Source: Malacoplasma iowae
GTDB taxonomy: Bacteria > Bacillota_I > Bacilli_A > Mycoplasmatales > Mycoplasmoidaceae
Length of the DNA: 64,000 nucleotides
Direction of reading: 5' to 3'
NCBI RefSeq assembly: GCF_900660615.1
Contig: NZ_LR215023.1
Span: 620,001-684,000, forward strand
Shown here: one piece after another, positions 1-11,635 of the stretch
Numbering within the stretch: the first letter of the stretch is position 1
How the letters are laid out: every line of letters starts with the position of its first letter
Translations under genes and position numbers: made by a program
Notes under the pieces: model-generated
What the model was told of the DNA's origin: nothing
Seen by the model: only the letters and a program-made list of their open reading frames with translations
The model's database searches: none

Positions 1-1
1 T

Positions 2-457
2 ACAAGAGAAAGAATAATTAGATCAATTAATACATTTGGCTACAAAGAAAAAGGTTTTAAATATTTTGAACTTACATCTTCAAACTTTGTAGAATTAAAT
101 GATGAAATACAACCTTCATTTTTTGATTCAAAATTTAAAAAAGATACAAATGATATCGACTTATTATATGAAATAATATTAAAAATAGGTCTTGATTTAA
201 ATGAAAATTTTCTAGAAATAAACCTTGATGGGTGCAAATACTTTGTTGATCCATCAAAAACACATATATTTTCTATTTCAGATTATAATGACACCAATTT
301 ATTAGTAAAACATTTAGTAAATATTAAAAAAGATGATTTAGAACTTACATGTAATTTATATATAAAAGAAGAATTGTTTAAAGATGACAGTCAAAAAATA
401 AACATTTTCAAAGAGATAGAAACTAGATTAGAAAATACTAGTGTTAGGGTATTATAA
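2..457 (+). CDS. mod: Type III restriction-modification methyltransferase (Mod), C-terminal part only
   Basis: The frame is open from the window edge to TAA at 455-457, giving the last 151 residues of a protein whose start lies outside. The visible beginning TRERIIRSINTFGYKEKGFK followed by KYFELTSSNF matches the C-terminal region that type III Mod subunits carry after their catalytic domain. Mod recognises the target site and methylates adenine, and pairs with Res for cleavage. The next gene starts only 1 nt after the stop and encodes a Res subunit, which strongly supports the call. Catalytic motifs and the recognition domain cannot be seen, so specificity, or phase-variable repeats upstream, cannot be judged. 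Confidence 0.82.
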   Translation, partial: TRERIIRSINTFGYKEKGFKYFELTSSNFVELNDEIQPSFFDSKFKKDTNDIDLLYEIILKIGLDLNENFLEINLDGCKYFVDPSKTHIFSISDYNDTNLLVKHLVNIKKDDLELTCNLYIKEELFKDDSQKINIFKEIETRLENTSVRVL

Positions 458-458
458 A

Positions 459-3347
459 ATGAAATTTAATTTTAATTCAAATTTATCTCATCAAATTGAC
501 GCTATTAAATCTATTATTGATATTTTTGAAAATGTAAAAACAAGACCTGGCATTTTTTCTCTTAATAAAGAGATTAGTTTATTTAATGTTGATAGTGATA
601 ATTATTATGAATGCTATGGAAATAAAATAGCAACTTTAAATTGAAAAGAAATTATAAGTAAAAACATTAAAAAAATTCAATATGAAAATGGAATTGATGA
701 CAATGGCGAATTTTCTACAACATTTGATATTGAAATGGAAACAGGTACAGGAAAAACTTATGTTTATTTAAGAACAATTATTGAACTTTACCAAAACTAT
801 GGATTTAATAAATTTATAATTTTGGTGCCTTCTATTGCAATCAAAGAAGGGGTTATCAAAACATATAATATAACAAAACAACATTTTAAAAATTTATTTT
901 CAGGTGTTCAATATAGGATGTTTGAATATGATGGAAGTAGAATATCAAATTTGTATGATTTTTTTACATCAAATAATTTAGAAATAATGATAATGACAGT
1001 TCAATCAATTAATAAAACATCTAATAACATATATGAAAAGAATGATAAATTAAATGGTTATTCAGGAATTGAATTAATATCAAAAACAAACCCTATTATT
1101 ATAATTGATGAACCACAAACAACATCAAGTACTGATAAAAGTAATGAGGCTATTAATAAACTTAATCCTTTATTTAAAATCAGATATTCTGCAACATTTA
1201 GAAAAAGAAAAAATGAAAAATTGATGTATAAATTAGATGCAATTGATGCTCATGAAAAAAAATTAGTAAAAAGAATTGTTGTTCATGGGTCAAAAGTGGA
1301 AGACCCATACTCAAATGAATTGACACTAATAAAAGTTGACAATGAAAAAATTTTTTTAAATGTTTATAGAAACAACAAAAATAAAAAAGTTGTAGTTTAT
1401 AAAAATGATGATCTTTTTGAAGCTACAGAATTACCTTTATATAAAAATAAATTTATACAAGATATAGTTTCATTTGATACAGTTATTTTAAATGATGGTT
1501 CTAAATTAAAATTAGAGAAAGATTCAAATTCAAGAAAAAATATTGAAATAAAACAATCACAAATAGAAAAAACTATAATCCATCATTTAGACAAACAATT
1601 GGAATTAATTGATAAAAATATAAAAGTATTGAGTTTATTTTTTATTGATGAAGTTAAAAATTATAGAGTTAAAAAATCCAGTACAGAAACCATCAAAGGT
1701 GATTACTATGTATGGTTTGAATCCATATTTAAAAAAATAATTCTAGAAAATCATAAATATCATAAATTGTATGATCCAAAAATGATAGATGATTACCTAC
1801 CAAAAATTCATGGTGGTTATTTTTCTGGAGACAAAAAATTTCAAACAAAGGATTCAACAGGAAAAAACGCAGATGATGTAGATACATATAAAATCATCAT
1901 GCAAGATAAAGAAAAATTGTTATCAATTAATGAACCACTTTCTTTTATATTCTCACACACAGCTTTAAGAGAGGGATGGGATAATCCTAATGTATTTGTT
2001 ATATGTACTCTTAATTCTACAAACTCAGAAATAAAGAAAAGACAAGAAATAGGAAGAGGTTTGAGATTGTGTGTTGATTCATCAGGAAATAGAGTAATAG
2101 ATGAAAACATAAATGAATTAATCATTGTTGCTAATGAATCTTATGAAAAATTTGCAGAAGAATTGCAAAATGAATTCAGAGAAGATGGATTAAGATTTAA
2201 TGTTTTTGATAAGTTAAAATTAAGAAAAATTCTTATTAATTATCAATGTGATGATAAAGAGGAATTTCTATGAAATATTTTAAAAACAAGCAACATAATT
2301 GATGAAAATAATATAGTAACAAATAATGTATATGATGATAATTTAATTGAAGATATAAAAAGTGAGTGCAAAAATTTAATTTCAGATTATATATTAGAAC
2401 ACATATTAAATTATTTAAAATTAGAAAACAAAAATATAATAAAAAATTATGACAACAAACAAGATATAGTTTTAAATAAAAAATTATTAGAAGATGAAAA
2501 TTTTATTGATTTTTGAAATTTTATTTCACAAAAAACTTTCTATAAATTGTCTTTTACAACAAAAGAATTAATTGAAAAATCAATTGAAACTATAAATAGT
2601 GAACATCAAGAATATAGAAAAATTTATTTATATAGCGAAAAACAAAGAATTGATATTAACAAAGATGGTGTTAAATCTGAAAAATTAAGTCATTCAAAAA
2701 AAGTTATTAATGATTTGGTAGAAGATAATAGATGTAACATTTATGAAGTTGTTGATCAAATTTCAGAAAAGACAAATATTAAAAGGGCTACCATCTATAA
2801 AATATTAATTTCTACTTATTTGAATGAATACATAAATAAAATCCCAAATTATTGTATTGAAAAAGCAACTAATGGAATTATAAAAACTATAAATAAATTA
2901 TCTGCTGATAATATTCAATATTATTGCATAAATGATTCTTATAAAATCAATAAGTTTGAAAATAATATTCCAATTTATGAAACTAGCGATTTAAATGTAA
3001 TCATAAAAAATAAAGACAAAACTATTTACAACATAATATGTTGTGATTCTAATGTAGAGAAAAAATTCTTAATAGACACAGATTTATCTGATGATATAAG
3101 ATTTTATATTAAGTTCCCTAATTGATATAAAATTCAAACACCTATTGGTGGTTATAATCCAGATTGAGGATTATATAGTGTTAAAGATAAAAAAATTATT
3201 GTTGAAACAAAAGGAAGTACTGATTTTGGTCAATTAAGAATATCTGAAGAAGACAAAATAAATTATGGTAAAAAACATTTTAATGCATTAAATGGCAATA
3301 TTAAATTTCAACTAGTTTCTTCATTTGATGAATTAGATAAGGAATAA
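459..3347 (+). CDS. res: Type III restriction enzyme, Res subunit
   Basis: The protein is 962 residues when TGA is read as Trp, which is close to the usual Res length. It has a superfamily 2 helicase core: Walker A METGTGKT near residue 93, a DEPQ box near 215, the RYSATFR motif III shortly after, and GWDNPNVFVICTLN plus RQEIGRGLRL as motifs V and VI. The C-terminus carries a PD-ExK endonuclease (PDWGLYSVKDKKIIVETKGS, near residues 900-920). Res translocates with ATP and cuts DNA when paired with Mod. The ATG at 459 is preferred over an upstream GTG at 441 because it follows the Mod stop directly. All motif residues look intact, so the enzyme is probably active. Confidence 0.93.
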
Positions 3348-3351
3348 ATAT

Positions 3352-6300
3352 ATGAAATTTTTTGTTGATAAATTAAAAGAAAATATTAATTTTAATACCG
3401 AAATAAATATTATATGTAATTCTTTTTCACTTAATGGTTTTGGAAAAATTTTAGATCAAATATTAATCGCCAAAAAGATTAGACTTATAATAAGCACTAA
3501 CAAAACATTTAAAGATAACCAGTGTATTGATTTAAATGAAATATTTTTTGAAAATGATATTGATAATTGTGAATTTGAGTTCAGTAAATATTTATATTCT
3601 AAAAAATGGTCAAATCTAATAAATGATAAAAAATTCATTATTAAAATTTGCAATGATAATACTGTATACAACTCTTCATATTTAATATTAAAAAATAAAG
3701 ATAAAAATATTTCATATGCCAATTTTGGAAATATTTTTGAAAAAAATTTAAATAACAAAAACTTATTTGATGTTAACAAAAATCAAGATAATGAAGCAGT
3801 AGCTCACTTTAGCTCGAAGTTTAATGATTTATGAAGTTCGCATTCTTCATATGACATTTCAAATATGTTTAATGAATGATTGCTTACTATACAAAAACCG
3901 CTATCATGTTTTGATTGTTATAACAAAACGTTATCTTACATTTTTGATAATACATACAAAAATATAAAAGATATAGAAATAAATGAATCTAATGAATTTA
4001 AAAATAGTTTAATTTACAATTCGCTATATGATTTTCAAAAAAATGCAGTTTATGGTTTAATTGATAAACTTGAGAAGTTTAATGGGTGTATTTTAGCTGA
4101 TTCTGTTGGGCTTGGTAAAACTTATGAAGCATTGGGTGTTATAAAATATTATGAATTAAAAAGACAAAAAGTTTTGGTTTTAACACCTAAAAAATTAAAA
4201 GAGAATTGAACAATATTTACACAAAATAGTAAGTTGAATCCTTTTTCAAATGAAAAATTTAATTATGATGTAAAAAATCATTCTGACATAAACAGAAACA
4301 AAGGTTATTCTGGAAATGATAATTTATCTAGTTTTAATTGATCTGATTTTGATTTATTAGTTATAGATGAATCACATAATTTTAGAAATTATAGTTGAGT
4401 TAATGATGAATTCAAAAGCAAAAGTAGATATCAACATTTAATGGAAAAAGTTATTAAATCTGGGAGAAATACTAAAGTTTTATTATTATCGGCCACACCA
4501 GTTAATAATAGAATGCATGATTTAAATAATCAAATAAAATTTATAACTAATGATAATGATTCTGCTTTAAAAGAATATGGTATTGATTCTATAAAATCAG
4601 TTTGTAGATATGCTGAAGAACAAAGTAATAAGTGATCAAAACTTCCATTGAAACAAAGAGACTCAAAACATTTTTCTGAAATGATTGGTTCTAAATTTAA
4701 AAATTTACTTAATCTAATAAGTATTGCTAGAAGTAGAAGGCAAATATTATCAAGTTACTCTGAGACAAATTTGACCTTCCCTAAAAGGTTACCGCCCAAA
4801 AACATAATATGAAATATAGATGATGAAAATAAAATAAATATTAAACTAATTAATGAACAATTAAATGATTTAACTTTAGCCTCTTACAAAATATTAAGTT
4901 ATGTTTACGAAGAATTTTTATGTATCTATGACCAACTGGATTATAAATTTGAAGGCAAAAAAATGTTACATATTAATAGAGAAAAAGGATTAGTTTCTTT
5001 AATGAAAATCAATCTATTTAAAAGATTAGAAAGTTCCATTTTTTCTTTCAATGAGACGATCAAAAAAATAATAGAAAAAACTAGTTCAATATTGAATTTG
5101 CTTTTCAAAGAAAATATAAGTTTAAATTTCTCGAACGATGAATTAATAGATGATAATGAATATAGTGAGACAATATATGAAAATAATTTAAAAATAGATA
5201 TTAATCATATAGATCTACCTAAATTTAAATCTGATCTTGTTTATGATTTAAATTTACTTGAAAACATATATAAAGTTACGAGCTTAATAAATGAAAACAA
5301 GGACTCTAAATTAAATACATTAATTGAGTTAATTGAAGAGAAAATTAATAATCCTTTTAATGAAGGAAATAAGAAGATTATAATTTTTACAACATTTGAA
5401 GACACAGCGTTATACATATATAATCATCTAAAAAATAAGTACCTGACATCAGTTGTAACTGGTACAAAAAACATATCAAACCATCCAAAATTATTAAATA
5501 ACAACAGTTTAGGTGTTAATGATATTCTTACATATTTTTCACCTAAATCTAAAAAAATAGAAGACACTGGTCTTGATTCTTCAATAGAATTTGATATTTT
5601 GATTGGAACTGATTGTATTTCTGAAGGACAAAATTTGCAAGATTGTGATTGTTTAATTAATTATGATATTCATTGAAATCCTGTAAGAATTATTCAAAGA
5701 TTTGGAAGAATAGATAGATTGCAATCAAAAAATAAATATATTCAACTTATAAATATGTGACCAAATATAGAACTTGAAGAATACATTAAACTTGAATCAA
5801 GAGTTAGAAATAAAATGGAAAAAGTTGTTCATGCTTCAACTGGTGATGATCATATATTGAAGTCTAATGATAACCTAAGCGAAGAAGAAAACTATAGATT
5901 AGAACAATTGAATCAATTAAAGGAAAATATAGATAAATATGAAGAATCTAAAAGCGATTATTCATTTAGCTCATTAACATTTAATGAATATTTAATAGAT
6001 TTATGAAGGTATAATAACCTTTTTGCTAATGAAATGAAAAACAAATATTTATTTAGTAGAGGATTTTATTCTGTAGTTAGTTCTATTAATGACGAAGACA
6101 AAAACTTAGCTATTTTTCTATTTAAGAAAACAGTTTCAAAAGACAAAGATAATATGATTGAACCATATGTTTTTGTCTCTGTGAAAGTGATAGATAATGA
6201 AATAATATTACCAAATAAAACATTAAATGAAATACTTCAAATTTACAAATCATATGCATCAAAAAACAATTATTTTGATGATAAGGCTTTAAAACAATTT

Positions 6301-6480
6301 GTTGAAATTACTAATGATTTTGAAGATATGAATTTTTTAAAGAATATTTATTTAAAATCAATAGATTTTTTAAAATCTAAACATATTGAAAATGATTTTA
6401 AAAAACTTTTATCAATGAATGCAAATATATCAGAAACTCTTTATGACTTTCAACTTATATCTTTTTTGATAATTTTATAA
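3352..6480 (+). CDS. SNF2-type helicase with degenerate PLD-like N-terminal domain
   Basis: The product has 1042 residues. Residues 1-160 resemble the phospholipase-D-like domain that precedes helicases of this kind, but the HKD catalytic signature is not recognisable (VYNSSYLIL stands where H-x-K would be expected). The helicase core is complete: LADSVGLGKT near residue 250, VIDESHNFRN near 338, LLLSATPVNN near 378 and IIQRFGRIDRLQ near 780. It begins 4 nt after res and its stop overlaps the next start, so it belongs to the restriction-modification operon. From memory, SNF2/PLD helicases with DUF4391 proteins accompany type III systems in many bacteria. Its role is unproven; DNA translocation or remodelling during defence is my inference. 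Confidence 0.85.
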
Positions 6481-7208
6481 TGATAAAAGATAATAAAAAA
6501 TTTAAAGAAGTTGATAAAGAGTATTTAATAGAAAAAATATTGTTGAATAGTTCTAAAAAAAACATTCATAAAGAAATAAATCTTACTATAAACACTATAG
6601 GTAAAAAAATATATTTTCAAGATTTAATAACAACATTAATCGATGGCAAACAACAAAGTCTAATATACTTAAAAACTAATTTAAGAATAGATAAAAATAT
6701 TGGTTTAATATCAAAAATTTTTCATTCTTATTTTAAATTCAATCCATATATATTTGAGTTCTATAAAACTCATTATTCATACTATATGATTAACACATCA
6801 TTTTTGAAAAATGATGATCTAGATTTTTTACTTGAAAAAATAACAAAAAAGAAAACATACATATTATTAAAAATAGAGCATAATAATTTTTCAAATTTTT
6901 TGAAGTATGAAGAATTGAACAAAAACTCTGTTTTAGACATGTTTGAAGACATAGTATACAAGATTGTTTTTTTATATGTTCTAAAACTACAAATGCCATT
7001 CAAAAAACACATTAATTACATTACTTTATATAAATTTTATGAAATTAAGAAACTTGAGAATAAGTTAAAATTGCTGCTAACAAAATCAAAAAAAGTATTT
7101 AATAGTTCTAGATTAATAGATATAAACAAACAAATAATTAGTGTAAAAAACGATATAAAAGAAGCCAAACAACAATTTGATTATGAATACAAAAATATGT
7201 CTTCTTAG
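6480..7208 (+). CDS. DUF4391-like protein of the type III R-M operon
   Basis: A 242-residue lysine-rich protein whose ATG overlaps the helicase TAA by one base (TAATG), which indicates translational coupling. Length, position after the helicase and the C-terminal coiled-coil (about residues 185-235, many K, E and Q) fit DUF4391 proteins, which occur beside SNF2 helicases and type III Mod/Res genes. I see no catalytic motif. The middle contains a block of the type YILLKIEHNNFSNFLKYEE and predicted helices. It may act as an adaptor or regulator of the helicase; this is inference. The family assignment rests on context and length more than on motif. Confidence 0.6.
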   Translation: MIKDNKKFKEVDKEYLIEKILLNSSKKNIHKEINLTINTIGKKIYFQDLITTLIDGKQQSLIYLKTNLRIDKNIGLISKIFHSYFKFNPYIFEFYKTHYSYYMINTSFLKNDDLDFLLEKITKKKTYILLKIEHNNFSNFLKYEELNKNSVLDMFEDIVYKIVFLYVLKLQMPFKKHINYITLYKFYEIKKLENKLKLLLTKSKKVFNSSRLIDINKQIISVKNDIKEAKQQFDYEYKNMSS

Positions 7209-7345
7209 AGTAAATAAAATTTGTTAACACTAACTTTTAAAATATCTATTTTTTTTAGAATTCATTTTTTAATAAGTATAAATAACTGTTAGATTATTTT
7301 AAAAAAATATTTAATGGTTATTTTTTTTAAATATATTTTTACATA

Positions 7346-7486
7346 TTATTGTATAATAATTTTTGCAACAGAAATCTGTTGTATTAGCATTATGATTGAA
7401 AATTATTATCAGATCTTAGTGACAAAGAGCATATGATAATTGACATGATTAACAGCTAATTAATTTATTTTAAAATTGGGGTATAT
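7346..7486 (+). promoter_or_regulatory. Promoter and structured leader of the PHP/ATPase operon
   Basis: A -10 box TATAAT lies at 7352-7357, about 130 nt before the ATG at 7487. Just after it is a small hairpin, CAACAG-AAAT-CTGTTG at 7366-7381. A second possible pairing joins AATTATTATCA near 7399 with ATGATAATT near 7434. The long, foldable leader suggests control after transcription start, but no known riboswitch pattern is visible. Bases 7209-7345 are AT-rich and show no gene. Confidence 0.4.
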
Positions 7487-8155
7487 ATGAAAATAGATCT
7501 TCATTTACATACTCCAGCATCAATAAGTAACGGTGATACCATTAAATGAAGTTCTTTATATGACACATTAAAAAAACTTAAAGTTAATAATGTAGAAATT
7601 GCTTCATTTACAGATCACAATATTTTTGACTATGAGTTATATAAAAAGGCATATCAATTAGCATTAACAGGAAAAATTAAATTACTTCCAGGTATTGAAG
7701 TTAATGTTGTTAGAAAAAATGGGATTATTGGTCATATGCTAATTATCTTCAATGATAACTTAACTGATCAAGAATTGTTAATGTTACAAAAAGAAGCTAA
7801 TACTATTTTAAAAAATGGTGTTAGTTTATCTAATATTAATAATTTATTTAGTAATTTTGAAACAATAAGAATAATCCATATTGGTAAAAATGATTTTTTT
7901 TCTTATGAAGACTTAGAAGGTTTAAATTATGATGCTTTTGAAATAACTAATGAAATGCACCCAAACTATAAACAAGTTTTAAAAAAAGGATTCATTTCAT
8001 CAGTGGTTGCTTTTTCTGATACTCATGTTTGAGATAAATATCCACAGCAGGGAGAGCTTGTTACTATAGTTGATGACATTGGAGAAAAAAGTTTTAATGC
8101 ACTAAAAAAAGCATTAAAACAAAACAAAATTTATTATAAAAAAAGATATTCATAA
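7487..8155 (+). CDS. PHP-domain metal-dependent phosphoesterase
   Basis: The product has 222 residues and is a stand-alone PHP domain. The metal-binding motifs are all visible: DLHLHTP at residues 4-10, FTDHN near 45, PGIEVN near 70, HIGK near 130 and FSDTHVW near 182. PHP enzymes hydrolyse phosphoesters, including nucleic-acid substrates, with bound metal ions. It precedes an SMC-like ATPase by 9 nt. The same two domains occur fused in TrlF-family defence proteins, so I infer that this is the effector of a split version. The start is fixed by the HxH motif lying at the extreme N-terminus. Confidence 0.82.
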
Positions 8156-8164
8156 GGAGTTTTA

Positions 8165-9790
8165 ATGATTAAAGCAATTTATTTTAAAAAAACTGATTCA
8201 CTTGATGAAAGTGAAGGTTTAATTAAAATTGATTTTGATAGACATATTAATGTTATAGTTGGCCCAAAGGGTGGTGGCAAATCAACATTATTTGATTTAC
8301 TTGCTTCCATTAAAAATGGATACTTACCATCTAATGTTATTGATGCTTTAAAAAATCATGGATTAGAATTTGTTAAAGCTGAAGAATTTAATGGTGAAAC
8401 AATATTATCATCTACATTATCTAAAAAAAACGAAAAAGATAAATTTAATGATTTTTATAAAAGAAATGATGTCATTTTTCAAGATGATCCAATTAAAAAA
8501 GATCTTAATAAATCAGATGATATAGAAAAAGAAAAATACAATTATGCAAAAGAAATTGTTCAAAAACAGTTTGACAAAGTTAGTAATATAATTAATAGAA
8601 TTCAAAATTTTTATAACATGATTTATAGTTTAATTAATGGATCACATAACTCTATTAATTGAGCCAATACATTCAATTTTAAAAAAACAAAAGATGATTT
8701 AAATATTATTAGTCATTTGAATTTTTCTATATCTAAGTTTAAAAGTTTAAAAGATATTGAAACGAAAAATATTAATAAAATAATAGAAAATTCAAAAGAG
8801 CAAATTGGATTAATGAAGTCTTTTAAAGAAAATATAGATTTAACTTCTGTATATAAAGATGATAAATTCAATAGTGATTATCAAAAGATTTTGGGAAATA
8901 TCATTGAAAACCACAATCAATTAACACAATTGCTATTAAATAGAAATAAATTAACAAAAAAAATAGCAAATGTTTTTGATGCTTTTAACATTGCATATAT
9001 AAGACAAATAAACAAGATTAAAGAATTAGATTACAATAATCAAGGTTTAAAAACTTTTGAAAAGACATCAAAAGATTATTTTGCAAATTTTGCAAAACAA
9101 ATTATTAAATTGAAAAAAATTTTTTATGAATTAACAAACACTTCTTTAGAAATTAAATTTGATAAAGAAGAGTTAGAACATACTTTTTTAACTTACAAAA
9201 TGCCACAAGATGGTGTTAAATTTGATGATGACTTTATTTATGATTTATTAAAAATAGTTTTAAACACTCCAAAAAGTGAAAAAGACCTTTATAGATGAAT
9301 TCATGAAAATCAAAAGGAAACAAAAAGTAAAAAAGATTTTGATCAAAATAAGATAATTAATAAAATCTCAAAAGAACTTGTTAATTTTGTTCAAGTATAT
9401 GCTGATGGTTATGACTACAAAACATTATCTTTAGGACAAAGATCGATATATGGAATTAAGTATAAACTTAAAAGATCAAATAACCAAGATTTATTTTTAG
9501 ATCAACCAGAAGATAATTTAGATAATAATACTATTGCAACAACAATTCTTGATTTAATACAAGAAAGAAAAGAACAACAAGTATTTATTGTTACCCATAA
9601 TGCAAACATAGGTATATTATCAAACCCTGAAAAAGTGATAGTTGCAGACTTAAATAATAAAATTAACCCATATCAAGAGGGAAAAATATCATTAGATAAA
9701 AATAGCAATGACACAACAACAACTTTTTATCTTGAGGGCGGTTTTAAATACTTAGAAGCAAGATATATTAAAGCTAAAGGAGAAAATTAA
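8165..9790 (+). CDS. SMC/ABC-like AAA ATPase partner of the PHP protein
   Basis: This 541-residue protein has an ABC/SMC-type ATPase split by a long helical insert. Walker A is GPKGGGKS near residue 33, the signature is TLSLGQRS near 420, Walker B is LFLDQPEDNLDNN near 441 and the switch histidine is in FIVTHNANI near 475. Residues about 120-360 are rich in K, E, N and I and probably form coiled-coil. A good Shine-Dalgarno (AAGGAG, ending at 8159) precedes the ATG. Together with the PHP gene it resembles the AAA part of TrlF-family proteins, where the ATPase is thought to sense infection or damaged nucleic acid. That role is inferred here. Confidence 0.82.
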
Positions 9791-9792
9791 TT

Positions 9793-10089
9793 ATGAAAAT
9801 AAAAATTGTAGATAGTTCTTTATTTAATAGTGAAACAAATCAAACTGATTTTAATATTTATGTAGAATGTGGAAAACACAAAATAGAAGTTTCAAAAAAT
9901 TCTGAAAAATGAAATAATGATGGAATCAATGATTTTCTAACATCTATAGCAGTTGCTATTCCAGATGGTGACAAATTCGAAATAGAGAAAAAAGAAAACG
10001 ATGATAAAAAAGCTGAATCGTTAAATGTGTTTAATTATGTGTGTGAATTATTTCAATCTTTTGTAGATGAATACAATAAACAAGTTTAA
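9793..10089 (+). CDS. Small acidic protein, third gene of the PHP/ATPase operon
   Basis: A 98-residue protein that starts 2 nt after the ATPase stop, so it is surely co-transcribed. It begins MKIKIVDSSLF, has one TGA tryptophan (near residue 40), and ends in an amphipathic helix with FNYVCELFQSFVDEYNKQ. The composition is acidic (many D and E), with no signal peptide or membrane segment. I do not recognise a family. Given the operon, it could be an inhibitor, specificity factor or immunity partner of the PHP/ATPase pair; this is inference only. Confidence 0.7.
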
Positions 10090-10244
10090 TTTAACCAATT
10101 TTTTATAAAAAATATGCAGTAGCAGTTTTGTTAATTACATAAATAAAACCTCTATTGTTTTTATTTTACAAATAATTAAATTTATTATTTTTTTAATGTA
10201 AATAAATAATATAAATAAAATTTAGTAATAAAAAATAATAAAGA

Positions 10245-10276
10245 ACGATTGCAGTACGGTTGGGGTTGTAGGGCGT
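10245..10276. other. GC-rich block upstream of a surface-protein gene
   Basis: In an otherwise AT-dominated spacer (10090-10325) this short block has GATTGCAGTACGGTTGGGG and TTGTAGGGCG, with a GC content far above its surroundings. It lies 50-80 nt before the start of the surface-protein gene. It may be the promoter-proximal leader or a switch site; no inverted repeat or known motif was found. The rest of 10090-10325 shows no gene. Confidence 0.3.
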
Positions 10277-10325
10277 AAAAAAATATTGTAGAATTTAAAA
10301 AATTATAAAAAAGGGGAAAATATTT

Positions 10326-11468
10326 ATGAGCAAATTCTCAAGAAAGAAAAAAATGTTAATCGGTTCTTTAACTGTATTAGCTAGTTTTGGTGTAGTTGGT
10401 GGTGTAGCACTTTCATTAGATTCTACACTTACAAAATACAACACTTCAACAAATAGCGGAAGTTCTATTAATGTAAATAATTCAATAGATTTACCTCAAG
10501 CTCCAGTTTCATCAGGAAATTCTACAACTGTAGGTGGAGAAAATTCTAATGGTGCAGTTGATTCTAGTGCTATGAGAATGACATTAACTAGAACTGTTAG
10601 TCTTTTAAGTGCTGATGCTTATGCTTATCAAATCAAATTAATAAATAATCAACAAAAAGAAGGTACTATATACTTTGTAACTCCTTCTGGTTTAAGAACA
10701 GATACAATTAATTTCCAACCAGGTGATGAAATTAAATTATTATTTGATCCAAACAAAGGTTATGAAGGATATACTGTAAGAGAGTTTAAAATTACTGGGG
10801 CAAGCGAAAGTCATTTTGTTCCGACAAAAAATGATAAAGAAAATAAACGTCAATTTATCGCTAAAATGCCTGAATATAAAGATACAATTGATAAGTTAAC
10901 TAATAAGAGTTGATTATACTCAGATGATTCAACTCCAATAACAATTAACCCATCATTCATTATTGCTGATATTGGTCAAAATGGTGAAACAGTTGAATGA
11001 GAACATGGTGCATTTATGGAAGTTGTTAATGGTTATGTATACAACCTTAACGCAGATACAAAATTATCTGAAATATTAACAAAATATGAAGCTTTCAAAA
11101 ATGATAATATTACAAATCCAATTAATTTATTCTTCTATTTAAATGGACACAAATTAATTTTAGATACTAATTTATTAAGTAAAGATGCTGATAAATATGC
11201 TCCAAGTGGTTGAAATCTTGCATTCTATAATAATTCATCAGATTCAGCAACAAAAGAAGGTAAATATGGATCTATTGTTTTAGATGAATCATATAACAAT
11301 AGTTGAACAAGTGCTAATGTTGGTAGATTTGAATTCAAAGGTGTAATGTCTTTTGGACGTTCAGTTAATTATAGATATGTAACTATGAGTAACGGAATTC
11401 AATTCTTAAACAATGATGGTAAAGATTCAATAGTTGGTGACATTGTTAATGTTGCTGGAAAACAATAA
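10326..11468 (+). CDS. Membrane-anchored surface protein, unassigned family
   Basis: The product has 380 residues. It starts MSKFSRKKKMLIGSLTVLAS, a basic segment followed by a hydrophobic stretch to about residue 31, with no lipobox cysteine, so it is likely an N-terminally anchored extracellular protein. A Ser/Asn/Gly-rich linker (about 38-80) follows, then a folded part with several TGA tryptophans. GGGG at 10313-10316 serves as ribosome binding site. It is a single gene with its own terminator. Such proteins in mycoplasmas are often antigens or adhesins, but I see no motif that gives the function. Confidence 0.75.
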
Positions 11469-11493
11469 TAATCTTTATTATATTTAGTTCTTT

Positions 11494-11530
11494 ATACTCA
11501 CAATCATATTTGATTGTGAGTATTTTAATT
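11494..11530 (+). terminator. Rho-independent terminator after the surface protein
   Basis: A perfect 13-bp stem ATACTCACAATCA / TGATTGTGAGTAT with a 4-nt loop at 11494-11523 is followed by TTTAATTT. It sits 25 nt after the stop codon. Confidence 0.9.
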
Positions 11531-11635
11531 TATATTTAATTACTATAAATAATAAATTTTATAAACAATTAAACTATGTTATTTAAAACGATATTAGTTG
11601 ATATAATATATTAAATTTTTTTAAGGTTTTATATT

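Noticed and set aside
1841-2125. 94-codon minus-strand frame inside res
   Set aside because: It is the shadow of the conserved helicase frame on the other strand.
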